This document shows, one piece after another, positions 1 through 13,500 of a stretch of 64,000 nt of DNA; the stretch's first letter is position 1; the number at the start of each line of letters is the position of its first letter. The DNA comes from Axinella damicornis. Taxonomy: Eukaryota; Porifera; Demospongiae; Axinellida; Axinellidae. The position numbers and the translations under genes were made by a program. The notes under the pieces were generated by a model that was not told where the DNA came from, ran no database searches, and worked only from the letters and a program-made list of their open reading frames with translations. The DNA lies in contig OZ007514.1 in NCBI GenBank assembly GCA_963931865.1, positions 11,829,478 through 11,893,477 on the forward strand, read 5' to 3'.

Positions 1-108
1 CACTCCCCACTATAGGCCACTGATCACATTCCCATCAGTGCACTCCCCACTATAAGGCCACTGATCACATTCCCATCAGTGCACTCCCCATTATAAGGCC
101 ACTGATGC
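1..108. repeat. 41-bp tandem repeat
   Basis: About 2.6 copies of a 40-41-bp unit starting CACTCCCCACTATA and ending CCCATCAGTG. It lies just left of the last visible KIF21 exon, in the intron before the missing terminal exon. No coding potential seen. Confidence 0.85.
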
Positions 109-300
109 AAATTGTACACTGTACTTTACTTGGAACATTTCCTATTCAGCAACTCCGCTACTACAAAGCTTGTTGGTACATGTATGTGGTAGAGTCAATA
201 CTTCATGTTTACACGTGAGTTTGACCTTTCTGTGCAGTACAGCTACTTTAATAGTTAATGGATCATCTCATAATGTGTAGCCAAGTACTAATATGAGTAC

Positions 301-3300
301 CTTGATCCAGTGAAGATGCAGGTATCATTAGTTGCAATGGCATTGATGGAGTTCTTGTGAGCAACAACTTCACCTGCAGTGAAAAGAACACTTACCAAAT
401 GATGCAACTTTGCGGGAAGGAAGGAGGTGGAGCTTGTTGGTAATGTACTTCTGCCCTACTGAACCCATTGTCTGCTTATGCACCAACCCACAGGGTTTCT
501 AGATTTACCGATATTGTTGCACGTCTCAGGACTCCACAGTTTCAGCAGTCCTCCCTTGCATCCACTGACCAGCAGGGGCATCATGGGAGAGGACAGGGCT
601 CCCAGGGAGGTGATCGTGTTGCCCTGGGAATGGGCTCCATCTACCGCCTGGAGCAATGAAAACAGGGAGAGGAGAGTAGGGCTGAGCGATTATTTCGATT
701 ATGCGATTAATCGTGACTATCTCTAAGCATCGCGATGTTAGTCGGACGCGCAAAAGTGCTTATGGGTTTTCATGAATATACTTAGCAGGACTGTGAATAC
801 AATAATCAGGACTATGAATACATATGCACTGCATGGCCATGGCCATGGCTTCTATCCAAGGCTTCTGTGGGTGGCTTCTGTCCACCATCGCCTTGTGACT
901 TTGAAAGTTTGAATGGTGTATGCAGGTCTCCTTCAAACGGAAATTTTTGGCATAATCGTGATATAATCGATAATCGGGATTATAGGGATACAATAATGGA
1001 AAATCCACAATTGCTCAGCCCTAGAGGAGAGGAAGGTGGTATTTTCTTTGTTCAAGCCATTTACCAATCTGAGCAATTCATGACTACAAAATCAGCACAT
1101 GGAGATAGCAATAAAATCCACTTCCAATTATTGAAGGAGTGGCTCTCGCCAACTTTCAGAGGTGCAGCTAAGTTCTAAGGCAGCCAGTGATGATGCAGAA
1201 ATGGAACCACCTGACGTGCCTGCCTGACAATATTGATAAGCACCGTGTATTGTCTGTGCCTCATTCAGGAGTGACATACAGTAGCGGTCAGAAAAAAGTT
1301 CCCGTTCCGTTCCGGTATTGCGAGCGTACTACGCTAATAAACGTTCGCGTTTCGTAATCGTTCCGTTTTTACGTTCAATTTTTACGTTCCATAATCGCGC
1401 TATTACACATGCACGTGCATATTTAATGAGCTCCAGCAAAATGCGCTTCAGTCAGTCGTGGATGATAGAGAAACATTATTTTCTGTTTCTATGCTTCAGC
1501 GAAAGGCTGGAGTTCGATGTCTGCGGTAAAATAAATGCTCTTCTAATCTTTTCATTGAAGTTCATTAAATATGCACGTGACCTTTGACCTCTACCGACTC
1601 GAGGGAAGACACTAAAGCAGGCTATGCAAGCAACTTTAGTGAATAAATAAGTATGCTTAGCTTCTGTCCTACACTGAAAAAGGCATCTTACAGATTTTTG
1701 GGTGAGTCCAGTCCAGTCCACCAGTCCAGTGAATAAAGACGCCCCGCGTACGGTGATGATATATAGCGCGCGGCCCGCATTTTACTTCCGTTCCGCGTTC
1801 CGGCTTTCACTTCAGATGGGGAGGTCCGTTGTCTTCCTCGAAGCCATGGTAGATCCTTGTTATGACTGCTCTCGAGTGTCAAAGGACTAATTAGTAGTGC
1901 ACGCAAAGTCAGCTGTCAAAACACACGTACAGTAATTACGGAAGTGCTCGAACGCAATTACGTAGCGTTTCCGTAATAACGCTTGACTTCCGTTCCCTTG
2001 CCGTATCTTTATTACTGTCTAGCGTATTACGCTCGTAATTCTGGAACGGAACGGGAACTTTTTTCTGACCGCTACTGTACACTTACTACGGTCGTACAGA
2101 TCACCAAAGTGTATTCATCATGTACTGTAGCTACCATAAGTAAATTCACTTCCATTCTCTAGGTGTCCTCCGAGTAGAGAACAAAGGTTTCACACAGTGT
2201 ACCTGTTTGAGACAGTGCTCCTTGATGTCCCACTGTTTGATGGTGACCCCACACGCACTGAAGAGAAGGTCTCTGTGTGTGGCAAACGAGGAGACGGCAT
2301 CATAGTGGGGAGGGTAGAGGGTGCACACCGCTGCCTGAAGAGGGAGGGTTAGTGAGGATGGAGAGAGGGAGGGACAGAAGGACAGGGGGAGGGAGGGACG
2401 GAGAGAGGGAGGGATAGAAGAACGGGGGGAGGGAGGGACAGAGGGATGGAGAGAGGGAGGAGAGGAGTGAGAGGGAAGGATGGATGGATCATATTAACGA
2501 TGCAGCTGCACAGAAGGTGCATAGCTGCATTATCTGTGGGAGCTGTTAGGCAGATATCACTTCTGATTGACACTACTCCTTCACTCTGACCAAGAAACAG
2601 GGCAAGCTCTAGTCTCGGTACCAGACCCTCCACGTGGAGGGTCTGGTACCGAGACTAGGCAAGCGCTAGCATTAGGACAGACCTTTATGTTGCCATCACA
2701 ACACCATCATATCACTCCTGACCTGTTGTACACTCCAGTTTGCCTCCTGTACATTGATACCATCCATGTCGTACAGCTGTACAAAGAGAAATCACATTTA
2801 GTCGGACAGCTTAGTGACAAGGTGTACTGGAGGAGACTCCAGAAGTTCTGTCCCCCCCCCCCCCCACATACATGTACATGAATATAACTCAGGCATCATA
2901 TGCCGGACAGTCTTCAGTTAGACTGCTTCTACCTTGATGAATCTGTCCCTGGAGCCGGTGATCATGAGGTTTCCTCTCATTGTGAGAGCACACACAGCTC
3001 CGTTGTGTCCCACCAGTCGACCGCAGTGCATGAACCTCAAGGGAGAGAAGCACAGAGAAGCGTATACCATTAGATCTCTTACTTTCTGACAGTAATCAGT
3101 CGCCTCGGGTCTCAGTTTAACCTTCCTCCCATTAGGGTAAACTCCGAGTACAATAGTTCCTTATCTGGCAACTCCAGATGTTTACTATAAGCTTCCAATA
3201 CAAACAAAACAACAACAACAATGACAACAACACAACACCAACACCAACAATAAAGTTTAACGCTACAAGTCCTCACTTCCTGAGGTCCCAGATATTGACA

Positions 3301-4116
3301 TAGTTCCCTGAGGCAGAATAGAGGGTTCCGCCTTCGGGCGAGACCAAGAGGTCCTGCACCACCGTGTCGGAGCTGGAGGACCCACTGCCAGAAGGAGGAC
3401 TGGGGGAGAGGAACGATTTTAGTCATAGACAGTATGAGGTCAAAGGGACAGCCCGACAGGTCAAAGATTGTGTTCTCACCCAAACGTTTTGATGCATCTT
3501 GCTCTGTGATTCCTCATATCCCATATCTGAAGAGTAAAGGAGTCATCTGTAATACTGCCTGACTGGAGAATATCTTCCTATCCCAGAGCTGGTCACCAAC
3601 TATATAGTTACCTTGATGAGTGACTGGCTGGCAGTGAAGATGAGGCTACTTCTCGGACAGAATCGGACACTCCTCACGTAACTGAAGTGCTTGTCCAGTG
3701 TTAAGAGCTCAGTACACGTTTTCAGGTTCCAAACCTTCACTGTGCGGTCTGGAGTGGGGGTGGAGAGGAGGAAGTTTAGTATCAAAATTAGTGCAGAATA
3801 TAAATGCCTAGTCTCGGTCCCAGACCCAACCAACCCCAGCACGGATCGCTTTTAGTATCGTATTTCCGCGCGTTATACTGGAAGCGATATACATGTACGC
3901 GCTGGATAAACGGTCTGGGAACGAGACTAAAATGCACCTTGGTAACTAGACAGCAAACAGTCAAGAAGCTCACCTTGTGAAGCACTAAAGAGGTAGTGTT
4001 GTGTGGCGGACACACACAGCACGCCGGCGGAATGGCCGCAAGCAGTGTGGGTGCAGGTGAGGAGCCGGCTGCCAATCTTGCGTGGGTCTGCTCTCTCTGC
4101 CTGCAGTGACCCCTTG
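301..4116 (-). CDS. KIF21: KIF21 C-terminal WD40 propeller exons
   Basis: Nine exons encode WD40 repeats. Visible blades include CGHSAGVLCVSATQHYLFSA...DRTVKVWNLKT, then IWDMRNHRARCIKTF, YSASGNYVNIWDLRK, LVGHNGAVCALTMRGNLMIT...RDRFIK, LYDMDGINVQEANW, ACGVTIKQWDIKEHCLKQ and VSGCKGGLLKLWSPE. The spacing and the PPHYDAVSSF block (2334-2203) match the KIF21 propeller, not a generic WD40 protein. Exon 373-301 ends at donor GTACTC with an incomplete codon, so one more exon (expected to carry the last DRTVRIW-like blade) lies outside the window. In vertebrate KIF21 this propeller helps control autoinhibition and microtubule interaction; that role is transferred by homology. Confidence 0.88.
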
Positions 4117-7100
4117 CTGCAGAGAGTACAACACAACAGAATCTGTAAAATTAAACATCTACTTATACCAGGAGCGTCCGATTCTGATTTCGTTGTGTAA
4201 ATCTGGCGCCGTGACGGAAGCAGTTCCACAAACCCCATGTGTCATTTCAAAAGATGGGTACCGAAGACACCTGGCAGCACTGCCTACCTCATGTCTCCTG
4301 GGTATTCACCGCTGTTTGTAGCAAGCCTGGTCCACACGCTACCCTCCGAGTTCCCCGCTCGCATCATTCTCCTGGAGGTCGGGGGAGAGGTGGAGCTACC
4401 GGTGGTGGGAGGGACCTCTAGAGAGGCCACAGTTACAGCCCTGAGGGGAGGGAGAGGGAGAAGAATTGGGCAGGGAGGGAGGGAGGAGAGGAAGAGGGGA
4501 GGGGACTTTGATATCAGATGACAAGGTAGTGCCTGAGAAAACGACATAAATTATGAGACCTTAATTGCTCACAAATGCTTCTTGGCCTTGCAACAATATA
4601 CATGTAAGGCATTCAACCACTCCCCAGTTCGGTGTAGTGGCTAATGGTATCGTGTACAATATACTGTACATAGTGGTACAGTCATGCAATGGGTCTTGGG
4701 AAAGGCATGGCTGATGTTGGAGCTTCAGTGATGTCCATGTGCATGGCTCTACACAGGAATCAGGGAGTTATATACATGCAGGTGCGTCCATTCCAATTTG
4801 TAGTGTGAGAATAAGAACTAGGGCCTGAGACTGTTAGAGTATCCTCTAACCTTCTCTGTAGTACTCTTCTCTTCCTCTCAAAGGGGTCTGCACTGATCCT
4901 CCGGACACCGGTGGAGGAGCTTGTGGTACCGCCACTGCTATCAGTGGACTCCACGTCTGGAGGGTGTCAATACACAATGTGTATTATAATTATACTGTCA
5001 TGTGACACGTAGTAATTGTGTATATTTGCTCAGACAGCGTAAAATCACCCAAGGGTGTAAGTATCTTACATACTTCTTGGGTTTCTTTCAAGGGGGGGGG
5101 GGGGGGGGGACTGAAAAGACTCCAGGGGGAGTGAGTGCCGTTAGGTTCGCCAATCTCATTCTGTAAGTACCAATGCTCCACTTACCTTCTACCACCAAGT
5201 TCTCCCTGGGTATCGGGGGTTCAGAGCGGGGTCGTTCTCTGCCAGCTGCCAGCTCAGATGGAAGGGCAGTGCGTCGACGCATCTGGTGGGAGGGGAGTGT
5301 GATTGAGAGAGGGAGGGGTGTGTGATTGAGAGAGGGAGGGGTGAGCGATTGAGAGGGAGGGGTGAGCGATTGAGAGAGGGAGGGGTGAGCGATTGAGAGA
5401 GGGAGGGGTGAGTGATTGAGAGAGGGAGGGGTGTGCGATTCAGAGAGGGAGGGGTGTGCGATTGAGAGAGGGAGGGGTGAGTGATTGAGAGAGGGAGGGG
5501 TGTGCGATTCAGAGAGGGAGGGGTGTGCGATTGAGAGAGGGAGGGGTGTGCGATTGAGAGAGGGAGGGGCGTGCGATTGAGAGAGGGAGGGGCGTGCGAT
5601 TGAGAGAGGGAGGGGTGTGCGATTGAGAGAGGGAGGGGTGTGCGATTGAGAGAAGGAGGGGTGTGTGATTGAGAGATGTACAAATGTATACACAATGGGG
5701 ACTGGAGGGAGGCGTGAGGGGGAAGAGAAGTGTACAAGTGAAGCGTGAAATTCATACCTTAACAGTTCTCTGTTCCTGCGGAGGTTGTGGCCGCTGTTCC
5801 GTTTGCTAGAGGGGAAGTTAAGAAATTCAGACTGATCAACACAGACATTGTTCACTAGCCTAAATGGTATTCCTACTCCTCGTGACATGATCGAAGCTAG
5901 ATGTCCAGGTTGGCCACATACAGGGTTTTGGTTTTTGGACAGTGGTCGGGATAGGTGCCTAGCTATAGTGAGATCTCAGCTAGGCAGACCAATGAATCAT
6001 ACAATATTCAAGACACAACAGGTATGACGGACAGAGCCATTGCATGTCCTGCATCCTGTCTTGTAAAATGTACTCCCTCACCTGTGAAGAGTCGCTGCTA
6101 GAGTTGCCTAATCTCTTGCTGTCCTCCGAGTCACTGCCACCAGTTGGGGTTGAATCACCGTCAAGGTCAAGCACGGGGGGAGGAGGGCGGGGCGGTCTCT
6201 GTTGCTGAGGACTGTGTTTTATCTTGGTTACTGTTCTGGTATTGACGACAAACGGTAATGAGACCTGGGGGAAGAGAGAGGGATGAAATAAGGATGGGAC
6301 GAGGGGGAGAGAAGGATGAAAGGAGGAGAGAGGGATGAGAGGAGGTGGAGAGAGGGATGAGAGGAGGGGGAGAGAGGGATGAGAGGAGGTGGAGAGAGGG
6401 ATGAGAGGAGGGGGAGAGAGGGATGAGAGGAGGGGAGAGAGGGATGAGAGGAGGGGGAGAGGGTTGGAGAGGAGGTGGAGAGAGGGATGAAAGGAGGGGG
6501 AGAAGGTTGGAGAGGAGGTGGAGAGAGGGATGAGAGGAGGGGGAGAGAGGGATGAGAGGAGGGGGAGAGGGATGAGAGGAGGGAGAGAGGGATGAGAGGA
6601 GGGGGAGAGGGTTGGAGAGGAGGTGGAGAGAGGGATGAAAGGAGGGGGAGAAGGTTGGAGAGGAGGTGGAGAGAGGGATGAGAGGAGGGGGAGAGGAGGT
6701 GGAGAGGGATGAAAGGGAGAAGGGATGAGAGGAGGGGAGAGAGTTGGAGAGCCGATGGAGTGACAGATGAGTGTGGCAGAGAGCTGAAGTCGGACCTGTG
6801 GGGAGCTGAATGTCTTGATTAGTTCAGTGGTTTGCTCAGACGCTTGTAGTCGAGCCTCCAGAGATTTCGCTGCTGCCTCCTGCTGCTCTGCCTTGACACC
6901 CTGCAGGAGAGATACACATGTACGTATATAGTAACCTCCTGACCATTTCCCTCTCTCTTCCCTTCCCAGTAACTTTCCTCCCCTCCCCACGTACGTTCAC
7001 ACTCTCACCTCCACACCCTCTCTTTCCAATACTCACAGTTACACACTCACCAGGCTAAGAGCCATATCTAGCAGGTGTTCCAGGAGGTACTTGGCCTCGC

Positions 7101-9978
7101 GGGGTGTGCATGTAGTGATGATCGCGTGAGCCTCGACAGTATCACCATCACCCTGGGCAACACGAGTCAACAAACTGAGACCTGAAAACACTGTTGTATG
7201 CAATACACATCTCCAGCATACAAGAATCCCCCCCCCCCCCCCCCCCCCCCCAGCAGCTCAGCAGCTGTACTGTAATTATTCCAAGCAGGCAACGAACCTA
7301 TGGCAACATACAATATTCCTCCTCCCTCGATACACATACGTTTTGTACATTAATATATATACGTACATCTATGCATACACAATGTACACACACACAAAAT
7401 TTTGTTTCTTGCCAGTTTAATTACCTTGGAGTCATCTATAGCTATGAGGTCGTTCTGCAGCTCAACAATGTTCTCCTGGACATAGTCGATATGAGCTGAC
7501 AGGGAGTCTAGGTCCTCATCCACACTCTTTAGCTCCTCCGCATCCTGGCAGTCGGCGGGGGGGGGGGGGGGGGGGGGTACAATCGTAATATTAAGATTGT
7601 AAACACGTGGGAAGACCTGGTAAACGTTCAATGACATGCATGGATGTTGGGTGGACTTCCGGTCTCCACCTCTCCTCCCCTCCTCTCCTCCCCTCCCCTC
7701 TCTCACCACTTCCTCCGCTTGCAGTGCTGTCTTTCTCTGTATTCTCAGTTCTTCCACCTTCTGACTGAGCTGGTCCCGCTGCTCAATCCACCGGTCCATG
7801 TCCTGGGACAACGTGAATGTTGTCTTGCGCTTCACGATACCGTCCATGATCTGGCCGGTGGTACGTGTGATGTGTGTGTGTGGATGTGTTTAGGGAGGGG
7901 GGGGGGGGGGGGGAGAAGTGCTGACACAGGTACTGGTCACTGTACATTCAAAGTGTGGCAGTGTAAAGGCTGAACAACAACAGTGATAGCATTCACGAAA
8001 TAATAATACATGTATAAAGAGAGGTACTCCGTGAGATACATGTATACAGATCGAAATGTGCAGATGGATGGATGTACATAAACCGAACATTCACCTTCCT
8101 TTCAAACAGTCTCCACTTCCTCTTAGCACTGTCAGAGCTGAAGACGGACGACTTCCTCCGCTCCAGACGACTCTTCACCCCAAGTCCCGGTGCCACGGGC
8201 TGCCTTAGCATCACCTCCCTCACCTCTCCCCCCACCACACGAACACTCCCCACAAGAGCACCACTCACACCAGCACCACTCACACCAGCACCGCTCACAC
8301 CAGCACTGCCCACGCCCGCACCGGCACTGCTCACGCTAACGGTGGGGACAGAGGCGGAGCTGGCTATACCAGCAGTGGCCGCGGTAATGGCCGGAGTGAG
8401 GTCTGTTTCAGAACCCTGGGATTGCAGCGGGCCTCGGAAACGCCGTCTTCGACGCAAAACAGCAAGCTGTGGGAGGGGAAGAGGAGATACGTAGACACCA
8501 ATGTTGCTTAATAACTATGCACATAAAGTAAACGTAACGCATCACAGTTGGCTCTGAGTGTGGGCTGAAGGAAAACCCGCGTTCCTTGCTACAGGAGAGC
8601 AGGACTGTGGACACCCGGGATGCTGTAGGTCCAGACAGCAAGCACAGGCTACCTGTACCGCCAGTACACTGCATAGCCAGACCACAGGACAGGGTTACCG
8701 TTCCTTGCTACAGGAGAGCAGGACTGTGGACACCCGGGATGCTGTAGGTCCTGAAGGAAAACCCGCGTTCCTTGCTACAGGAGAGCAGGACTGTGGACAC
8801 CCGGGATGCTGTAGGTCCAGACAGCAAGCACAGGCTACCTGTACCGCCAGTACACTGCATAGCCAGACCACAGGACAGGGTTACCGTTCCTTGCTACAGG
8901 AGAGCAGGACTGTGGACACCCGGGATGCTGTAGGTCCTGAAGGAAAACCCGCGTTCCTTGCTACAGGAGAGCAGGACTGTGGACACCCGGGATGCTGTAG
9001 GTCCAGACAGCAAGCACAGGCTACCTGTACCGCCAGTACACTGCATAGCCAGACCACAGGACAGGGTTACCGTTCCTTGCTACAGGAGAGCAGGACTGTG
9101 GACACCCGGGATGCTGTAGGTCCAGACAGCAAGCACAGGCTACCTGTACCGCCTGTACTCTAGTATATCTGGACCACTGGACAGGGTTACAAAATTAGCA
9201 CTGTACTATGACATCATTGTCCGCCTGTACACTAGCATAGTTGGACCACCGGACAGGGTTACAAAATGTACATGATTAGCACTGTACTATGACATCATTG
9301 TCCGCCTGTACACTAGCATAGTTGAAACACAGGACAGTGTTACATGATTAGCACTGCACTATGACATCATTGTTACTCAGTTGTAAGTACCGCGCACAGT
9401 ACGATCAAACTTCGGAATCGAGGACGTTCAAGAACCCATATCTTTGCTCGCGTAAGTCAGATTGAAAAAATAAAACTACCACTGTGATCAGTAATAAACG
9501 TGCCCTCTGTTGGTACAACAAGCTCAGTTTTACGTAAATGGGTGGTTTATGCCGAGAGGGTCACAGATGCGTAAAGGTCATAAAGCCAGGTCCAGCAGTA
9601 TTGAAAAACAGTTAACTATCAACTCTCCTTCCCAAAGCCACTTCACCACAATCCTTCCTCCCCCCTCACCTCATCTGCCCTCCTCCTGAGCACAATCTCC
9701 CTCTTCTTCGCATCTGCCTCGAGGGATTTGATCCGATGCTCCTTCTTCCTAGTTTCCTTCTTGATCTGGGCCATCTCCCGTGACCTCCGTGCATCCTCCA
9801 CCTTCTTCTGGTTCGCCTCCGATCTACCAGCGGGGTGAGATGCAGTTCAATGAGACAGTGTTCATGTGGGAGATGAACACTTTGTAAAACAGCAAAATAA
9901 TTACCCTTAAGGAAGATTCTATGTACACATACTCTTCGATCACTGATTTCTAAAACAGAAAAGTTCTGGGTTTCATTT

Positions 9979-10015
<37 letters not shown>

Positions 10016-10480
10016 AACATTTGCTCCCTCTCGAGTCTTTGCTGCCATCCCTTGAAAGACACCCAGTGCACATCCACAGAATACACTGGACTGACCGAAG
10101 TCCTAGCACAGCCCAGGCAGTCGGCCGAGCAGAGGACGTTTCTGTACCTCATCCTGTTCAGCATCTTCACACGCTGCTTCTTCATCTCCAGGAGCTCTTG
10201 CTTCAGGCGCTTCAGTTCCAACTCGTGCTGAGCCTGGATGAGAGTTGGGGGGTGGGGGGAGGGGAAGGGGAGAGGGGAAGGGGAGAGGGGAGGGGAGAGG
10301 GGAGGGGGTGGGGGTAACTACGCAGACAAGGTCTTCTTGTTACTGCGAATACACTGCATAGATACGGGTGCAAGTCAACCGGTTTAAGGTTCACAAATCT
10401 AGACCTATACGGCAGGGCAGCCTTGGGTGAGGTTGGTGCAGCCAATCCCACAGGTGTTCTATCCAGTTGGGTGTGTGTGT

Positions 10481-10511
<31 letters not shown>

Positions 10512-13500
10512 GGGGGGAGGGGAAGCTCCCCCCCCCCCCCCCCCCCCAAAAAAAACAAAAAAACATGCAGATCAAACTAATACACGTACACAACTAAGTG
10601 GATTGGGAGAACAAGCACACGCATTCAGTGCAAGAAAAGCATGTCTGCCCAAATTAACATGCTGAAGAGTCCAGCTGCCACTCAGAAGAGCTTTTGGGGA
10701 GAGGCTGAGCTTCCCCCGTAAAATGAAACCCTGCCCACGTACATTCTTCCTCATGGCCTTGGCATGCTCTTTGCGCGCTGTCTTGAGGCTCTTCAGCTCT
10801 GCCCGGAGGTCCAGCAGCTGCCTCTCATAGCTCCCCTTGATCTCCTTCACATTGTCTTCACGACGATCTATTCCTCGACGGGAGGCTGAACGTGTGTGTG
10901 TGTGTGTGTGTGTGTGAAAACACATGACGTGCATGTGACATCATAGACTCAATGCAACTGCATGTGACATTATAGACTCAATGCAACACATGACGTGCAT
11001 GTGACATTATTAGTCTCATGCCCAGACCCCACCCCTCGCGGGAAAGAGGGTCTGGCGACTTTGCGCAGAAGCCTCGGTCTTCATTAAAAATTCATACTTT
11101 TTAGGCAGGAATTTCAGACTGCCAATGAAATCGTAGAGAATTCAATTTTGTCTTTATTAGGAGCGAGAAGTTGTAGAATTTCTCTTGCAATTACGTATAT
11201 CATTTCACGCGTAGGACTTCCGGTTCTGTCCGGTTTCAGGCGGTTAGCTGAGCTATGAATATTCAATGAAGACCGAGAATGTTGCTGAAAGTCACCAGAC
11301 GGATATTCGTACACGTTTCCGGCTGGGCACGAGACTAGACATTATAGACTCAATGCAACACATGACGCGCATGTGACATTATAGACTCAATGCAACACAT
11401 GACGTGCATGTGACATCATAGACTCAATGCAACACATGACGTGCATGTGACATTATAGACTCAATGCAACACATGACGTGCATGTGACATTATAGACTCA
11501 ATGGTACACACACGTAGCAACGTCAGCTTGATACAGACTAATTAGTGGGTGTGGTTAGAGCTATAGGATGGTTGTAGCCTTGTTCTCAGGATGTTCTTAG
11601 CCTCGTTCCCAGGCCCGTGCGCCACTTTTGGTCGCTCGAAAGAACGTGGAGGGCCTGGTATGTTTCCTCATGTGTGTGACATCAAGGGTAGAAAGGTGGT
11701 AGAAAGGACTTAATTGAACGTGGGCGAACTGGGGCTCAGAAGATCAAGAAGAGCAAAGGTACGAGGTAACTATTCACATGTATCTAGTTAGCGGGGGCTA
11801 ACTGTCATATACACCAAGCGTTGAATGTGAAGTTGGTTGCATAACTTTGCTTTTTCGTTTTGAAAAATATACCAGGCTCTCCCCGCTTTACGTACTGCAA
11901 GCGATGTCACACCAGTAGCATTCCTCATTCAAGCAGTGAAGTCCATGCTGATATGTCCACCTGCTAGAACGGTCCTTTCCTGCTCGTGGAAGCAACTGTT
12001 TGCTGCAGGTTCTGCGACGGAACGCAAGCAGAAGACTAACAAACAAAATCAACATGCAGAGCGCCTACACTAGCGTGATCGAGCGATTGACCATTGCGAT
12101 GAATGGACGTGACTGCGACATTTCAAAGCATGACAATATTTGGTCTACTGTCGTCATGTGACAACGTTCTGAAAGCTGATTGGTACTGCCAACTCTCTGG
12201 CAGCGGAAGTAACAGTTTGAAGTCACGTAAGTTGCCAGGTTGCTTCTTCTAAGGCCTGGGAACGAGGCTACATGTGATTAGGATGGTTGATCCTCTGTGT
12301 GCCAGTTAGAGCTATGACCAATAATCAATTAATTGAATATCAAGATCTTAGATTGGGGGTAAAATTAAGATATCAAAATCTGCTTGTGAGTATGTTAGCG
12401 AGCAGAATAAAGGGAACAGAAAATGCATACTTTAAACTTGTAGCAAATATACTATTGTGCATTCATACACTGTACTAGGAGAATGCATGGCATTGTGGGG
12501 CGAGCGTGAGCGAGTGCAAAGTAGAACGAGTATTTGCATGCACAGTCAGTAAATTTTACTGTCCCCTGCCAATGCAGCCCGTCCAATGTTGCAGGACTGA
12601 GGTGACAGAAATCATAATATGACACACATGTGCACAACACAGGGGTCTATATATGCATGCTGCACACTGGTCTAGCACACCAGGTGTTCTGCAGGAGGAC
12701 TGAGGTCAGTGAATAGGTAAGTGCGGACTTCGTCCAGTTTGCTGTCACCACAGGCGAGAAGGTACAGAGCCTGGTTAGACTGTTCGTGGTTCACCCATTG
12801 CTCTAGCCAATGAATAGGTAGGTCTATCAGTGGTCTCCGTCTGTGTTGTCACCACTGTCCATCGAACAGGTAGAGTATAGTATTCGCACGATGCATGCAA
12901 CTTTGTTGTGCATCGTTTTGGAATTAACACATGACGTAAGAATATGCAAAGAGCAGGAAGTGATTACGGCACGACGTACGACAGATATAGAAACATATAT
13001 AGAAAATTCGCAGCAAACTCGTCTATGTGGGGCTCGCTCACGCTCACCCCAACTATTGTGTATTCATGTGTATTGTAGGAAACTCACATCGTAGCTTAAA
13101 CGTATGTGTATGTTTGTAGTACTTGGTGGTATATACGTATTTTGAGCTCAATGAAGCATCACTACATACATCATATGCCTCCACCAAAATAATTGGATAA
13201 TCAGCAATTATTCAACCCCCAATAATCAATAATGATTCATGGAGCAATATCACAGCTCTATGTACCCAAGAGTACATCATAAATATATTTATTGCTACTA
13301 TGAATATAGTTAGGCAACATGAAGACATCACCACAAAACCCACAAGTGAAGCACACACACACCTAGTATATAAGGCAAGAGCTCCAACCTCACTCAGACC
13401 AGATGCAGATTGCAAACTTAAGCAGTGGACTAGTGATAGTCCCAACAATTTTTGGAAAGCTTGGTTCCAAAACCTGGTGTTGCCCAGGTTACCAGGCTTA

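Noticed and set aside
5189..5888. Long Ser/Pro/Leu-rich minus-strand ORFs
   Set aside because: Translation of the 22-bp GA-rich minisatellite; the true KIF21 exons here are only 5805-5758 and 5282-5186.
8558..9163. 201-residue plus-strand ORF with perfect 62-residue repeats
   Set aside because: It is the 186-bp tandem repeat in a KIF21 intron; the unit is a multiple of three, so the frame stays open by chance.
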